The notes under the pieces were generated by a model. The model made no database searches. It saw nothing but the letters and a program-made list of their open reading frames with translations, and had not been told where the DNA came from. From JAHITU01 sp964486155 (GTDB lineage Bacteria > Patescibacteriota > Minisyncoccia > Phycocordibacterales > UBA12079): 64,000 bases of DNA. The stretch is from positions 7,861-71,860 of the forward strand of contig CAZAKQ010000001.1 in assembly GCA_964486155.1 (NCBI GenBank), read 5' to 3'. Shown one piece after another: positions 34,291 through 42,242 of the stretch (its first letter is position 1; every line of letters starts with the position of its first letter). Both the position numbers and the translations under genes were made by a program.

Positions 34291-34526
34291 ACCTCTTTTC
34301 CTACTGGTCCACCAAAATCTATTTCTTCATGAATGTTTTTTGGTGTTACCTTATCAAGTAATTCATCTAATGTATATTCCTTTTCTTTTTTTGGTTTTAT
34401 AACAATCTGTTTTTTATCATAATCAAACCCCACAATAGAATTCTCTTTTAAACCCAAAAAATCAACAGTCTTTTTAGGTAACCTAATCGCTAAACTATTC
34501 CCCCATTTTTTTATTTGTGTTGTCAT
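34284..34526 (-). CDS. mazE: MazE-type antitoxin (AbrB-like DNA-binding protein)
   Basis: 80 residues. The N-terminal swapped-hairpin domain is MTTQIKKWGNSLAIRLPKKTVDFLGLKENSIV, a near-standard MazE/AbrB start (KWGNSxAVRIPK). The acidic C-terminal tail (DELLDKVTPKNIHEEIDFGG) is the part that wraps the toxin in MazEF complexes. It should neutralise the adjacent toxin and repress its own promoter; a 26-bp perfect palindrome lies about 20 bases upstream of the start. Confidence 0.87.
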   Translation of the reverse strand: MTTQIKKWGNSLAIRLPKKTVDFLGLKENSIVGFDYDKKQIVIKPKKEKEYTLDELLDKVTPKNIHEEIDFGGPVGKEVW

Positions 34527-34547
34527 GATATTATAATTATTATATTA

Positions 34548-34573
34548 TATGTATATACTTAAGTATATACATA
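34548..34573. promoter_or_regulatory. Probable antitoxin operator
   Basis: A perfect 26-bp palindrome around GTATATACTTAAGTATATAC, in the promoter region of the mazEF-type pair. AbrB-fold antitoxins bind such symmetrical AT-rich sites, so autoregulation is likely. Confidence 0.5.
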
Positions 34574-34594
34574 CTAAACAAAAAGTCAAACAAC

Positions 34595-34753
34595 TTAACG
34601 ATAAAATTGTTTGTAAATATTTAAACGAGTTGTGGCTTCTGGATCTGAGCTTTTATTTAAATCATTTTTCATACCAAAAAATACTTCTGGAGTAAAATAC
34701 CAGACATTTTTGAAATATGATGGGATTATTGATTTTAGATCTTGAATGGGCAT
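34595..34753 (-). CDS. Small hypothetical protein, 52 residues
   Basis: An open frame starting MPIQDLKSIIPSYFKNVWYF and ending NIYKQFYR, with TAATAC six bases before the ATG (leaderless pattern). The composition is soluble with aromatic residues spread through it and looks protein-like, with no low-complexity runs. I do not recognise the family. It lies just upstream of the mazEF-type operator on the same strand. It could be an intact small gene or the end of a larger decayed one. Confidence 0.45.
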   Translation of the reverse strand: MPIQDLKSIIPSYFKNVWYFTPEVFFGMKNDLNKSSDPEATTRLNIYKQFYR

Positions 34754-34923
34754 GGTTGTGTATTATGTAGTATGTATTAAATATTATGTATATTTGAATT
34801 TTAACATTAAAATTGTAATCGATGTTTAATTTTCAATTCACAATTTACAATTTTCAATCAATTTTCAATGTTTAAATTTCAATGTAAAATTTGTTATTAT
34901 TTTTTCATCTTTTTTGTATTTTC

Positions 34924-35175
34924 CTAATCTTTTTTCTTTTGCAGTATTAAAATCAAAATTTTTGGCAAGACAACTAAAAATAAAAAGTAGGCTATAATAA
35001 TAAAAACTGTTACGAATAAGATAGCAGATGTTTGAGAAGTCAAAAAATTCGCTGAATGTTGTCGTTCCCAAATCTCTATTGATTGCTGACATTTCTTACT
35101 TTCATAACCATACTCGTTACATATTGATTGTAAAGCCTCTTTACGATATGTTAAATCTCGTTGTATTTGGTCCAT
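34924..35175 (-). CDS. Small bitopic membrane protein, unknown function
   Basis: 83 residues: a polar, helical N-terminal half (RDLTYRKEALQSICNEYGYE...) with two cysteines 10 residues apart (C19, C29), then one long hydrophobic segment (about 46-77, FVTVFIIIAYFLFLVVLPKILILIL) and a KKKD tail. It begins 12 bases after the tyrS stop on the same strand, so it is probably co-transcribed with tyrS. No family is recognised. An overlapping frame on the same strand is a shadow. Confidence 0.55.
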   Translation of the reverse strand: MDQIQRDLTYRKEALQSICNEYGYESKKCQQSIEIWERQHSANFLTSQTSAILFVTVFIIIAYFLFLVVLPKILILILQKKKD

Positions 35176-35187
35176 AATATTATTCTA

Positions 35188-36405
35188 CTATTTCTTTTTA
35201 ATTTTTATTATTTTACGGCCAAGTTTTAGAATCTTTTCTTCACCTTCTTCAAAAGAAATTTCATAACTGTAATCAGTAATTTTTTCATCATTAAGCTTTA
35301 CAGCTCCTTCATTTATTTTTCTTCGTGCTTCTGATTTTGAAGGAACGAATTCTACTCTAACTAACAAATCTAAAATATTTTCATTTTCTTCTACTTTTAT
35401 TTCTTCCACATCTTCCGGTACACCTTTGTTTTGAAATTGTTCTACAAAAGCATTTTGAGCTTTTTCAGCTTCTTCTGTATTATAAAAAATTTCAACCAAA
35501 TCAAAAGCTAATTGCATTTTCAAATCTCGAGGATTTACAGATCCATCTTCAATTTGTTTTCTCATTTCTTCAATTTCTTCTAGAGGCTTATCAGTTATCA
35601 ATTCATAAGTATTAGCAATAAATCCATCACTTAAAGACATTATTATTCCATATATATTTTCAGGTTTCTCATCTAAAAAGATAGCGTTGCCTTCTGATTT
35701 CCCCATTTTATTCCCTTCATCATCAGCCAAGAGTTTCATTGTCAAAACAAATTTTTCTCGATTGTTGATTATTTTCTGCAAATCTCGCCCTCGCATCATA
35801 TTAAACATCTGATCATTTCCCCCAATTTCTAAATCTACATCCATTGCTACTGAATCATAAGCTTGGGCTAAAGGATATAAAAATTCATGTAAATAAATCG
35901 GTTTTTCTTCTTTTAATCTCTTTTCAAACATATCTCTATGCAACATCTGTTGGACTGTAAAATTAGAAGACAGTTCTATTAAATCTCTAAAGTTTAATTT
36001 ATCACTCCATTCTGAATTATACTTTACTTCAGCTGGGTTTTCCCCTTCAAAATCTAAGAAAATTGAAGCTTGTTTTTGAAAATATTTGGCATTCTTTTCT
36101 ATTTTTTCTTTGGTTAATTTGGGACGAGTTACTGACTTGTCTGTTGGATCTCCTATTAGAGAAGTAAAATCCCCAATTAAGAAAATAACTTTATGTCCAA
36201 GTTTTTGAAATTCTGAAAGTTTCTTTATAGAAACAGCATTACCTAACTGTAAAGAAGGTGCAGTAGCATCATAACCACAATATAATTTAATTTGTTTTCC
36301 TGACATCAGAAGTTTTTTTAGTTCTTCTTTTTCAGAAAAAATTTCCTCAACCCCTCTGGTTAAAACATTATCAATTGCTTTTTCATCTGTGTTTATTTTC
36401 ATCAT
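35188..36405 (-). CDS. tyrS: Tyrosyl-tRNA synthetase
   Basis: Class I synthetase charging tRNA-Tyr. KLYCGYDATAPSLQLGNAVSIKKL holds the HIGH-type motif (LQLGN), followed by VIFLIGDFTSLIGDPTDKSVTRP. The KMSKS loop is KMGKSEGNAIFL. A C-terminal S4 RNA-binding domain (VRVEFVPSKSEARRKINEGAVKLN) ends it. 405 residues, the TyrZ-like subgroup. Two ATGs in tandem open the frame. TAAAAT lies about 7-10 bases upstream, suggesting a leaderless message. Confidence 0.94.
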   Translation of the reverse strand: MMKINTDEKAIDNVLTRGVEEIFSEKEELKKLLMSGKQIKLYCGYDATAPSLQLGNAVSIKKLSEFQKLGHKVIFLIGDFTSLIGDPTDKSVTRPKLTKEKIEKNAKYFQKQASIFLDFEGENPAEVKYNSEWSDKLNFRDLIELSSNFTVQQMLHRDMFEKRLKEEKPIYLHEFLYPLAQAYDSVAMDVDLEIGGNDQMFNMMRGRDLQKIINNREKFVLTMKLLADDEGNKMGKSEGNAIFLDEKPENIYGIIMSLSDGFIANTYELITDKPLEEIEEMRKQIEDGSVNPRDLKMQLAFDLVEIFYNTEEAEKAQNAFVEQFQNKGVPEDVEEIKVEENENILDLLVRVEFVPSKSEARRKINEGAVKLNDEKITDYSYEISFEEGEEKILKLGRKIIKIKKK

Positions 36406-36433
36406 TATAATTATTTTATCATAAAAACACTAA

Positions 36434-36496
36434 TTCGCCAGCTGGCGAAACTAGAACAATATTCCCCATCGTAGTCCAACTACGTAGTTGGACTAC
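36434..36496. repeat. 16-bp palindrome and back-to-back doublet upstream of tyrS
   Basis: TTCGCCAGCTGGCGAA (36434-36449), then GTAGTCCAACTAC and GTAGTTGGACTAC placed end to end (36471-36496), exact inverted copies with no spacer. Confidence 0.65.
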
Positions 36497-36629
36497 GGAA
36501 TTAATGAAACTATTGATTTTGAAGAACTTTTTGTGTATTCTAATTATTAGACTAGTTAAATATTCTCTAATAAAAAATATTTTAAGAGAGGATAATAAAT
36601 TTTAATTAAAGTTAAGTAAGGAGATTTTT

Positions 36630-37025
36630 ATGAGCTCATCATTAGGATTAGGAATATTTTTTAAACAAGATAGTAGTGTTTTAGATACTTTAAAAAAACA
36701 TGGAAAAGTATCTTGTCTATCAAGAAAACAAAGAAAAGAAATCAAGAAAAAAATTTCAATTTTTTCTTCTCCAAAGATAAAAAAAATTGAATTTGTTGGA
36801 GGTTTAAATATTTTCTTAGAGAGTAATAACTCTGAAGTTAGAGAAAAGATTAAAAAATTAAGCAAAAATAAAAAAACAGGAAAGAAAAAACCAGCAGAAT
36901 TTCAAACAAAACCTCCTTTTGAAAAAGGTTCTGATCAAGAGAAAATGGAAACATATGAATTTCAAGGTCCAAAAGAAAAAACTCCCCCTAAAAGAAGATG
37001 GGGAGAACGAGATTATCAAAAATAA
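36630..37025 (+). CDS. Basic hypothetical protein with strong Shine-Dalgarno
   Basis: 131 residues, not recognised. An ordered N-terminal part (about 1-80, SSSLGLGIFFKQDSSVLDTL...KKIEFVGGLNIFLESN) is followed by a Lys/Pro-rich, probably disordered tail ending PPKRRWGERDYQK. No membrane segment. The high charge suggests nucleic-acid or ribosome contact, but nothing proves it. AAGGAG lies 8 bases before the ATG, and a strong intrinsic terminator follows the stop, so it is an independent transcription unit. Confidence 0.65.
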   Translation: MSSSLGLGIFFKQDSSVLDTLKKHGKVSCLSRKQRKEIKKKISIFSSPKIKKIEFVGGLNIFLESNNSEVREKIKKLSKNKKTGKKKPAEFQTKPPFEKGSDQEKMETYEFQGPKEKTPPKRRWGERDYQK

Positions 37026-37057
37026 AATCTTAATATTATTCATAAAACTCTATAACC

Positions 37058-37099
37058 CCGCCTTAACAGATTCAATTAGTTAAGGCGGAATTCTTTTTT
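37058..37099 (+). terminator. Terminator of the 131-residue gene
   Basis: CCGCCTTAAC / GTTAAGGCGG stem followed by AATTCTTTTTT. Confidence 0.8.
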
Positions 37100-37183
37100 C
37101 CAATTTACCAGCTATCACATAGCTGATAAATTAAGACCTGTCTTACTATTCGGCTATACTATGGCCGAATTTTGTTATTTATA

Positions 37184-37223
37184 AAAACACTACTATTCCA
37201 GTTAACTGGAATAGTAGTGTTTT
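37184..37223. repeat. Perfect 40-bp GTTAAC-centred palindrome
   Basis: Arms around TATTCCAGTTAACTGGAATA; the longest perfect palindrome in the window. The surrounding 37026-37522 gap also contains small hairpins (AGCTAT/ATAGCT; ATTCGGC...GCCGAAT), a TATTATGTAGTATGTATTAA-type repeat in reverse orientation, and no gene. Confidence 0.7.
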
Positions 37224-37349
37224 CCTAACTACCTAACAAGCTAATTTTCTAACTTATCTGCCTTTGCGCACTGGCATGCATAGATAGGCAGGTACTTAAT
37301 ACATACTACATAATACATAATACTAAAACTAAATAATTTATATTTTCAA

Positions 37350-37369
37350 CCTGCCTGCCGGTAGGCAGG
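37350..37369. repeat. 20-bp palindrome family copy
   Basis: CCTGCCTGCCGGTAGGCAGG, one mismatch from perfect, followed by a degenerate doublet end (GAGGTCCTCCCG...GGTCGGATCTC). Confidence 0.6.
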
Positions 37370-37474
37370 AAAAGAGGTCCTCCCGCTACAAGTGGTCGGA
37401 TCTCGAAAAAATGTATTAGATTTTAGCTTTATTAAAATCCATAATTTTTAATTTAAAATTTATTATTTATAATT

Positions 37475-37522
37475 CCAAAAACAAAAAAAGAGAAGTTAAA
37501 GCCTCTCTTTTTTTGTTTTTGG
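37475..37522 (-). terminator. dnaJ terminator
   Basis: A 19-bp perfect A/T-rich stem ending in GAGA/TCTC at the loop, directly against the dnaJ stop codon, with T-rich sequence in the 3' arm on the minus strand. Confidence 0.7.
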
Positions 37523-38593
37523 TTATACTCCCTCGTTTTTTAATTCTTCCACAAGTTTTTTTGCTTTTCTGGATAATTTATTAGGAAATTTAATATTTAA
37601 AGTAATTAACAAATTTCCCCTTCTTCTTTCTGAAATTGGAACTCCTTTTCCTTTTACTCTTAAAATTTCTCCATGAGTTACTCCTTTAGGAATTTTAACT
37701 TTCAACCCTGCCTTGCCGGCAGGCAGGTTAGCATCTAAAGTTTCCACATTATATTCTGCTCCCAACAAAGCGTCTGTTAATTTAACTCCTAAATCCATAA
37801 TTAAGTCATTTCCCCGTTTTTTAAATACTTTATGCGGAGTAACATGCACTTTTATATACAAATCTCCTGGATTTCCATCAGCAATAGCTTCTCCTGCTCC
37901 TGCCAAACGAATCATTTCACCATCATTAATTCCAGCTGGGATTTTAATTTTAAATTCTTCTTGTTTTTTTAAGATTCCACCACCTCTACATTCTTTACAT
38001 TTTTCTTTCGGAATCCGTCCTTTTCCATGACATTTATCACAAGTTTTGATAGTAGAAAAAGCACCTAAAAATGATTGCTTAGTTTCGTGAATTTTTCCTT
38101 TTCCTCCACAGGCAGAACAAGTTTTCATCTCTGAACCTTTTTTAGCTCCACTACCTTCACAAGATAAACATATTGAATTTTTAGTTAAAACGATTTTTCT
38201 ATCTATGCCAAAAATAGCCTCAGCAAATGAAACTTCAATATCTATAGAAATATCAGAGCCTCTTTTTACTCTATTTCGTCCTCCAAAAATATCTCCAAAT
38301 ATATCTCCTAAATCAAATTCTACTCCTCCTTGTTGACTAAAACCACCAAAGCCTCCAAAACCACCTTGTGGAGCACCATTTCCTCCAAATGATTGTCCAT
38401 AAGTATCATATTCTGATCTTTTTCTATCATCAGACAAAACAGCATAGGCTTCACTGGCTTCTTTAAATTTTGCCTCATTTCCATTAGCTTTATCAGGATG
38501 ATATTTGTGAGCTAATTTATGAAAAGCTTTTTTAATTTCTGTTTTAGAAGCTTTTTTATCTACTCCTAAAATTTTGTAATAGTCTTTATTCAT
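37523..38593 (-). CDS. dnaJ: Chaperone DnaJ (Hsp40)
   Basis: Co-chaperone delivering substrates to DnaK. Starting at MNKDYYKILG gives 356 residues. The frame is open a further 55 codons upstream but that part is unlike DnaJ and lies beyond the promoter. It has a J domain with HPD (AHKYHPDKANG), a Gly/Phe region, and four CxxCxGxG zinc motifs (CLSCEGSG, CSACGGKG, CDKCHGKG, CKECRGGG). The C-terminal substrate domains contain a seven-residue insert LPAGKAG between TLDAN and LKVKIPKG, exactly where an intergenic palindrome is embedded in the gene. Confidence 0.95.
   Translation of the reverse strand: MNKDYYKILGVDKKASKTEIKKAFHKLAHKYHPDKANGNEAKFKEASEAYAVLSDDRKRSEYDTYGQSFGGNGAPQGGFGGFGGFSQQGGVEFDLGDIFGDIFGGRNRVKRGSDISIDIEVSFAEAIFGIDRKIVLTKNSICLSCEGSGAKKGSEMKTCSACGGKGKIHETKQSFLGAFSTIKTCDKCHGKGRIPKEKCKECRGGGILKKQEEFKIKIPAGINDGEMIRLAGAGEAIADGNPGDLYIKVHVTPHKVFKKRGNDLIMDLGVKLTDALLGAEYNVETLDANLPAGKAGLKVKIPKGVTHGEILRVKGKGVPISERRRGNLLITLNIKFPNKLSRKAKKLVEELKNEGV
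37707..37727. repeat. 20-bp palindrome family copy inside dnaJ, with one extra base
   Basis: Coding-strand CCTGCCTGCCGGCA plus AGGCAGG: the intergenic consensus is 20 bp, but here one A is added, making 21 bp and keeping the frame. It encodes LPAGKAG. Confidence 0.85.
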
Positions 38594-38600
38594 AACCACT

Positions 38601-38628
38601 ATTTTACTCTTTTTTTTTATTTTGTAAA
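38601..38628 (-). promoter_or_regulatory. dnaJ promoter, leaderless type
   Basis: Minus strand TTTACA, 16-base spacer, TAAAAT; the -10 box ends 7 bases before the ATG. No CIRCE-type heat-shock operator is seen. Confidence 0.5.
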
Positions 38629-38710
38629 TGATTTTACTTGATATTGATAAGTTTTTAGAGTGTAAATAATTTAGTCTGTTTAGAATATAACTATAAAGGA
38701 GAGGTGCACT

Positions 38711-39169
38711 TTGAAAAAAGAAATTAAAACAATAAAAAAATTTATTGAAACAAACCATGAAATATTTTTTCTGATAGCAAAAGTCTTAAGGGAAAAAACT
38801 GTGAGAGAAATCTTAGAAACCCAGGGTCTAGGCAGAGTATTAGAAACAGCTCTCCTAAATGCTTTTGAAGCTACTGGTTTACGAGAAAAAGAAAGAATAG
38901 AAACCGTTCATTATTTTCTTGACTTATTTTTTGGTTGGAACCCAAATCAAAAGAGTGGGAAACTCTTATGCCCTGAATGTGACTCCCCACTAAAACCAAT
39001 AGTTCAATCTTCACAAATTTATGCTTCTTATAACCCCGAACAATTTGATGCGATTAGAGCGGGAGATTTTGAGTGTCCGAATAGTCAATGTCCTGGAATT
39101 AATAAAATCAATAAGAATTTGTTAGCAAATAACGGACATCGGTGTTATTGGGAAAAAGATCTTGTTTAA
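38711..39169 (+). CDS. Hypothetical protein with paired CxxC/CxxxxC zinc-ribbon-like cysteines
   Basis: 152 residues, not recognised. A helical N-terminal half (about 1-80) carries a cytoplasmic-looking charge pattern. The C-terminal half has CPECDSPLKP (C92, C95) and CPNSQCPG (about C122 and C127), which could chelate one zinc. The start is TTG, chosen because a strong Shine-Dalgarno (AAGGAG) lies about 10 bases upstream and no ATG fits. A good terminator follows. It is transcribed divergently from dnaJ and could be a small stress or metal-binding protein; function unknown. Confidence 0.65.
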   Translation: MKKEIKTIKKFIETNHEIFFLIAKVLREKTVREILETQGLGRVLETALLNAFEATGLREKERIETVHYFLDLFFGWNPNQKSGKLLCPECDSPLKPIVQSSQIYASYNPEQFDAIRAGDFECPNSQCPGINKINKNLLANNGHRCYWEKDLV

Positions 39170-39179
39170 AAAAGTAGGC

Positions 39180-39216
39180 AGCCGGAATCTAGAATTTTGA
39201 TTCCGGTTGTTTTTTA
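39180..39216 (+). terminator. Terminator of the 152-residue gene
   Basis: GCCGGAATC / GATTCCGGT stem followed by TTGTTTTTT. Confidence 0.8.
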
Positions 39217-39248
39217 ATTTTAGAAAGAGATACGACTTCACCAGATTA

Positions 39249-39384
39249 GAGTTCCAACCTCAGAAATGATTAAACAATACGAATGACTTAACGATCAAGA
39301 TCCTGCAAGTTAATCTGCCGGCCAGCAGAGTTGGACCTCAAGTTACTAAAGGTTACTGGTATACACGTTAAGAGGTCGGACCTC
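39249..39384. repeat. REPIN-like doublet, expanded form
   Basis: The ends are GAGTTCCAACCTC and GAGGTCGGACCTC. The start of the core, AGAAATGATTAAACAATAC, matches the elements at 1.9 and 42.1 kb. A CTGCCGGCCAGCAG palindrome and an extra GAGTTGGACCTC lie inside. Confidence 0.6.
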
Positions 39385-39394
39385 GGAAAACTAC

Positions 39395-41338
39395 TTATTT
39401 TTCTTCTGAAGAATCTCCTTCTTTTTTATCTTCTGAATTTTCGTCTTCTACAGGTTCAGTTTCAGCATCTCGAATATTATCATCTTTTGGGCTATCTCCT
39501 CCAGCAGGAGCTTGTTTTGCTTGTTCTTCTTGCATTTTCTTCATAACTTCCTCCCCTATTTTTTGCATTGAAGTAGAAAGTTCTTCATTAGCTTTCTTTA
39601 TAACTTCCAAATCTTCTCCATCTTTTACTTTTTTCAAAGCTTCTATTTTTTCATTAACATCAGTTTTAATTTCCTCAGAAACTTTTTCTTCATTTTCTTT
39701 AATTGATTTTTCTGCAGTATGAATAAATTGTTCTGCCATATTTCTTGCTTCAATTATTTCCTGTTTCTTTTTATCTTCATCAGCGTGTAATTCTGCATCT
39801 TTTTTCATTTTTTCTACATCTTCATCAGAAAGTCCAGATGATGCTTCAATTCTAATTGATTGTTCTTTTCCACTAGCTTTATCAACCGCTTTTACATTCA
39901 AAATTCCGTTAGCATCAATATCAAAACTTACTTCAATTTGAGGTACTCCTCTAGGAGCTGGAGTAATTCCCTCCAAAATAAAGCGTCCTAGGCTCTTATT
40001 ATCAGAAGCTAAAGGTCTTTCACCTTGGCTAATATTAATTTCTACAGAGGGTTGATTATCAGCTGCTGTAGAGAAAATTTGAGATTTTGAAGTAGGAATA
40101 GTTGTATTTCTTTCAATCAATTTAGTAGCAACCCCTCCCATTGTTTCAATTCCTAATGACAAAGGGATAACATCCAACAAAAGAACATCTTTAACATCTC
40201 CTTGTAAAATTCCAGCTTGAATAGCAGCTCCAGTAGAAACCACTTCATCTGGATTTATTGATTGGTTTAATTCTTTACCTCCAAATAATTCTTTTACAGC
40301 ATTTTGAATAGCAGGCATTCGTGTTTGACCTCCCACCATAATAATTTCATCAATATCTGAAATTTCAAAAGGAGAAGCTTCGATAGCTCTTTTTGTAATT
40401 TCAACTGATTTTTTAATATATTCATCTGCTAACTCCTCCAATTTTGCTCTTGTCATCTTCAAAAGTAAGTGTTTAGGACCATCTTCTCCAGAAGTTATAA
40501 AAGGGATATTAATTTCTGTTTCTTGAGCTGTCGAAAGTTCTAACTTAGCTTTTTCAGCTGATTCATCTAATCTTTGCAAAGCTAAAGTATCTTTACTAAT
40601 ATCAATTCCTGAATCTTTTTTAAACTCAGCAATAATCCATTTTATAATTTCTTGATCAATATCTCTACCTCCCATATGAGAATCTCCATCCGTTGATTTC
40701 ACTTCTACAGTATCATCAGAAACTTCCAAAACAGAAACATCAAAAGTTCCTCCTCCAAAATCAAAGACTACTATTTGCTGATCATTATTTTTATTGAAAC
40801 CATAAGAAAGCGCTGCTGCTGTTGGCTCATTTATAATTCTCTTCACTTCTAATCCCGCTATTTTTCCTGCGTCTTTTGTAGCTTGTCTTTGAGAATCATT
40901 GAAATAAGCAGGAACTGTAATCACAGCTTCAGTAATAGTTTCTCCTATTTTTGCCTCAGCATCCGCTTTTAATTTAGAAATAATCATTGCAGAAATTTCT
41001 TCTGGTCTATGATTTTTATCTCCCATCTTAATTTCAATACCTCCGGTACTAGATTTCGCAAGTTCAAATGGAGCTGTTGTTTTATCTTTGTCTAATTCTT
41101 TATCATCAAATTTATGACCCACAAATCTCTTAATTCCAAAAACTGTATTTTGAGGATTTGTAACAGCTTGTCTTCTAGCTAATTGACCCACTAATCTTTC
41201 TCCTGTTTTTGATATAGCTACTACAGAAGGAGTGGTTCTTGATCCTTCAGTATTTTCTAAAATTTTTGCTTCTCCACCTTCTATAATTGCCATAGCAGAG
41301 TTAGTTGTTCCTAAATCTATTCCTAAAATTTTTGACAT
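39395..41338 (-). CDS. dnaK: Chaperone DnaK (Hsp70)
   Basis: ATP-driven protein-folding chaperone. The nucleotide-binding domain has GIDLGTTNSAMAI, VITVPAYFNDSQRQATKDA, INEPTAAALSYG, VFDFGGGTFDVSVLEV and IIMVGGQTRMPAI. The linker DVLLLDVIPLSLGIE follows, then the substrate-binding beta domain and helical lid. The acidic C-terminal tail ends SSEEK. 647 residues. It is downstream of grpE on the same strand, separated by a repeat element; dnaJ lies further downstream, beyond a convergent-side small gene. Confidence 0.97.
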   Translation of the reverse strand: MSKILGIDLGTTNSAMAIIEGGEAKILENTEGSRTTPSVVAISKTGERLVGQLARRQAVTNPQNTVFGIKRFVGHKFDDKELDKDKTTAPFELAKSSTGGIEIKMGDKNHRPEEISAMIISKLKADAEAKIGETITEAVITVPAYFNDSQRQATKDAGKIAGLEVKRIINEPTAAALSYGFNKNNDQQIVVFDFGGGTFDVSVLEVSDDTVEVKSTDGDSHMGGRDIDQEIIKWIIAEFKKDSGIDISKDTLALQRLDESAEKAKLELSTAQETEINIPFITSGEDGPKHLLLKMTRAKLEELADEYIKKSVEITKRAIEASPFEISDIDEIIMVGGQTRMPAIQNAVKELFGGKELNQSINPDEVVSTGAAIQAGILQGDVKDVLLLDVIPLSLGIETMGGVATKLIERNTTIPTSKSQIFSTAADNQPSVEINISQGERPLASDNKSLGRFILEGITPAPRGVPQIEVSFDIDANGILNVKAVDKASGKEQSIRIEASSGLSDEDVEKMKKDAELHADEDKKKQEIIEARNMAEQFIHTAEKSIKENEEKVSEEIKTDVNEKIEALKKVKDGEDLEVIKKANEELSTSMQKIGEEVMKKMQEEQAKQAPAGGDSPKDDNIRDAETEPVEDENSEDKKEGDSSEEK

Positions 41339-41417
41339 AATGTTTTTTAATTAGCTTTTAATATTAAAATTCTTGTTTTGTAATTATCTTAATTAAAAAG
41401 AATGACCTCTTTCATTT

Positions 41418-41490
41418 AAATTTCTCCTTAGGAGTCGCACCCCTCCGTTCGTAAACTCACTACAAGGGGAACGACCCCTTTTTCAAATTT
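41418..41490. repeat. REPIN-like doublet between grpE and dnaK
   Basis: AGGAGTCGCACCCCT and AGGGGAACGACCCCT form the inverted ends, extended by AAATTT on both outer sides. It touches the grpE stop codon. Confidence 0.55.
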
Positions 41491-42078
41491 CTATTCGGAT
41501 ACTTTTACTTTTGCTTCTCTTATTACTTTTTCATTCAAAAGATATCCTTTCTGAATCACTTCTATTATTATATTCTCAGATTTTTTTTCGTCAACCTTTA
41601 TAGATTCAACTGAAGTGTGAAATTCAGGATTAAATTCTTCATTCAATGGGTTTATTTGCTTTACTCCATTTATTTCTAAAATAGAAAGTAATTGAGAGTA
41701 AATATGTTTAACTCCTTGAGCCCATTCTTTTAAAGCTTCATCTTTTTTATCTACATTTTTCAAAGCTATTTCGAAAGAATCTAATACAGGAATAATTTGT
41801 AAAATCAATTCTGTATTTGAATATTTTAATAATTCAACTTTTTGTTCTCCGAATTCTTTTCGAGCATTTACTAAATCAGCTTTGGCTCGTTGCCAACCAG
41901 CTAAATATTCTTGCTTTTCTTCAGTTACTTTTTTTAATTTCCCCCTTAATTTATTAGAAGTTTTATCTCCAAAAGAGTTTGAAGCTTCTTCTTCAGATTC
42001 AATAACAACATCGTCAATGTTTTCATCGACATCATTTTCATTATTTATATCTTCTTTTTTTTTAATATCTTCTAACAT
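41491..42078 (-). CDS. grpE: Nucleotide exchange factor GrpE
   Basis: Releases ADP from DnaK. An acidic N-terminal tail (about 1-40, EDIKKKEDINNENDVDENID...) precedes the long helix (KLKKVTEEKQEYLAGWQRAKADLVNARKEF), which pairs in the dimer. The C-terminal beta domain holds NPEFHTSVESIKVDEKKSENIIIEVIQKGYLLNEKVIREAKVKVSE, with the family's GY.L..rviRpa.V signature. 195 residues. It is upstream of dnaK, the usual order. Confidence 0.94.
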   Translation of the reverse strand: MLEDIKKKEDINNENDVDENIDDVVIESEEEASNSFGDKTSNKLRGKLKKVTEEKQEYLAGWQRAKADLVNARKEFGEQKVELLKYSNTELILQIIPVLDSFEIALKNVDKKDEALKEWAQGVKHIYSQLLSILEINGVKQINPLNEEFNPEFHTSVESIKVDEKKSENIIIEVIQKGYLLNEKVIREAKVKVSE

Positions 42079-42093
42079 AAATTCTGTTGTTTA

Positions 42094-42170
42094 GAGGTAC
42101 GACCTCAGCAATGATTAAGCAAAACAAACTACTAAAGGCAACAGACATCTTAGCCAAGAGGTCGAACCTC
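42094..42170. repeat. REPIN-like doublet upstream of grpE (77 bp)
   Basis: GAGGTACGACCTC and GAGGTCGAACCTC ends. The core AGCAATGATTAAGCAAAAC ... ACTAAAGG ... ATCTTAGCC aligns without gaps with the 1.9-kb element. Confidence 0.7.
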
Positions 42171-42201
42171 GTTAAACCACTATATCTTTTTTTGACAAAA
42201 G

Positions 42202-42222
42202 GGGCGGGGCGAAGCCCCGCCC
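42202..42222. repeat. GC-rich hairpin
   Basis: GGGCGGGGC-GAA-GCCCCGCCC, the same GGC-GAA-GCC core as the hairpins after serS and mreB, and striking against the AT-rich background. Confidence 0.6.
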
Positions 42223-42242
42223 ACCAACCTCTATGAAAATAA

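Noticed and set aside
38594..38758. 55-residue N-terminal extension of DnaJ
   Set aside because: It is unlike DnaJ, covers the promoter and overlaps the divergent gene's Shine-Dalgarno.
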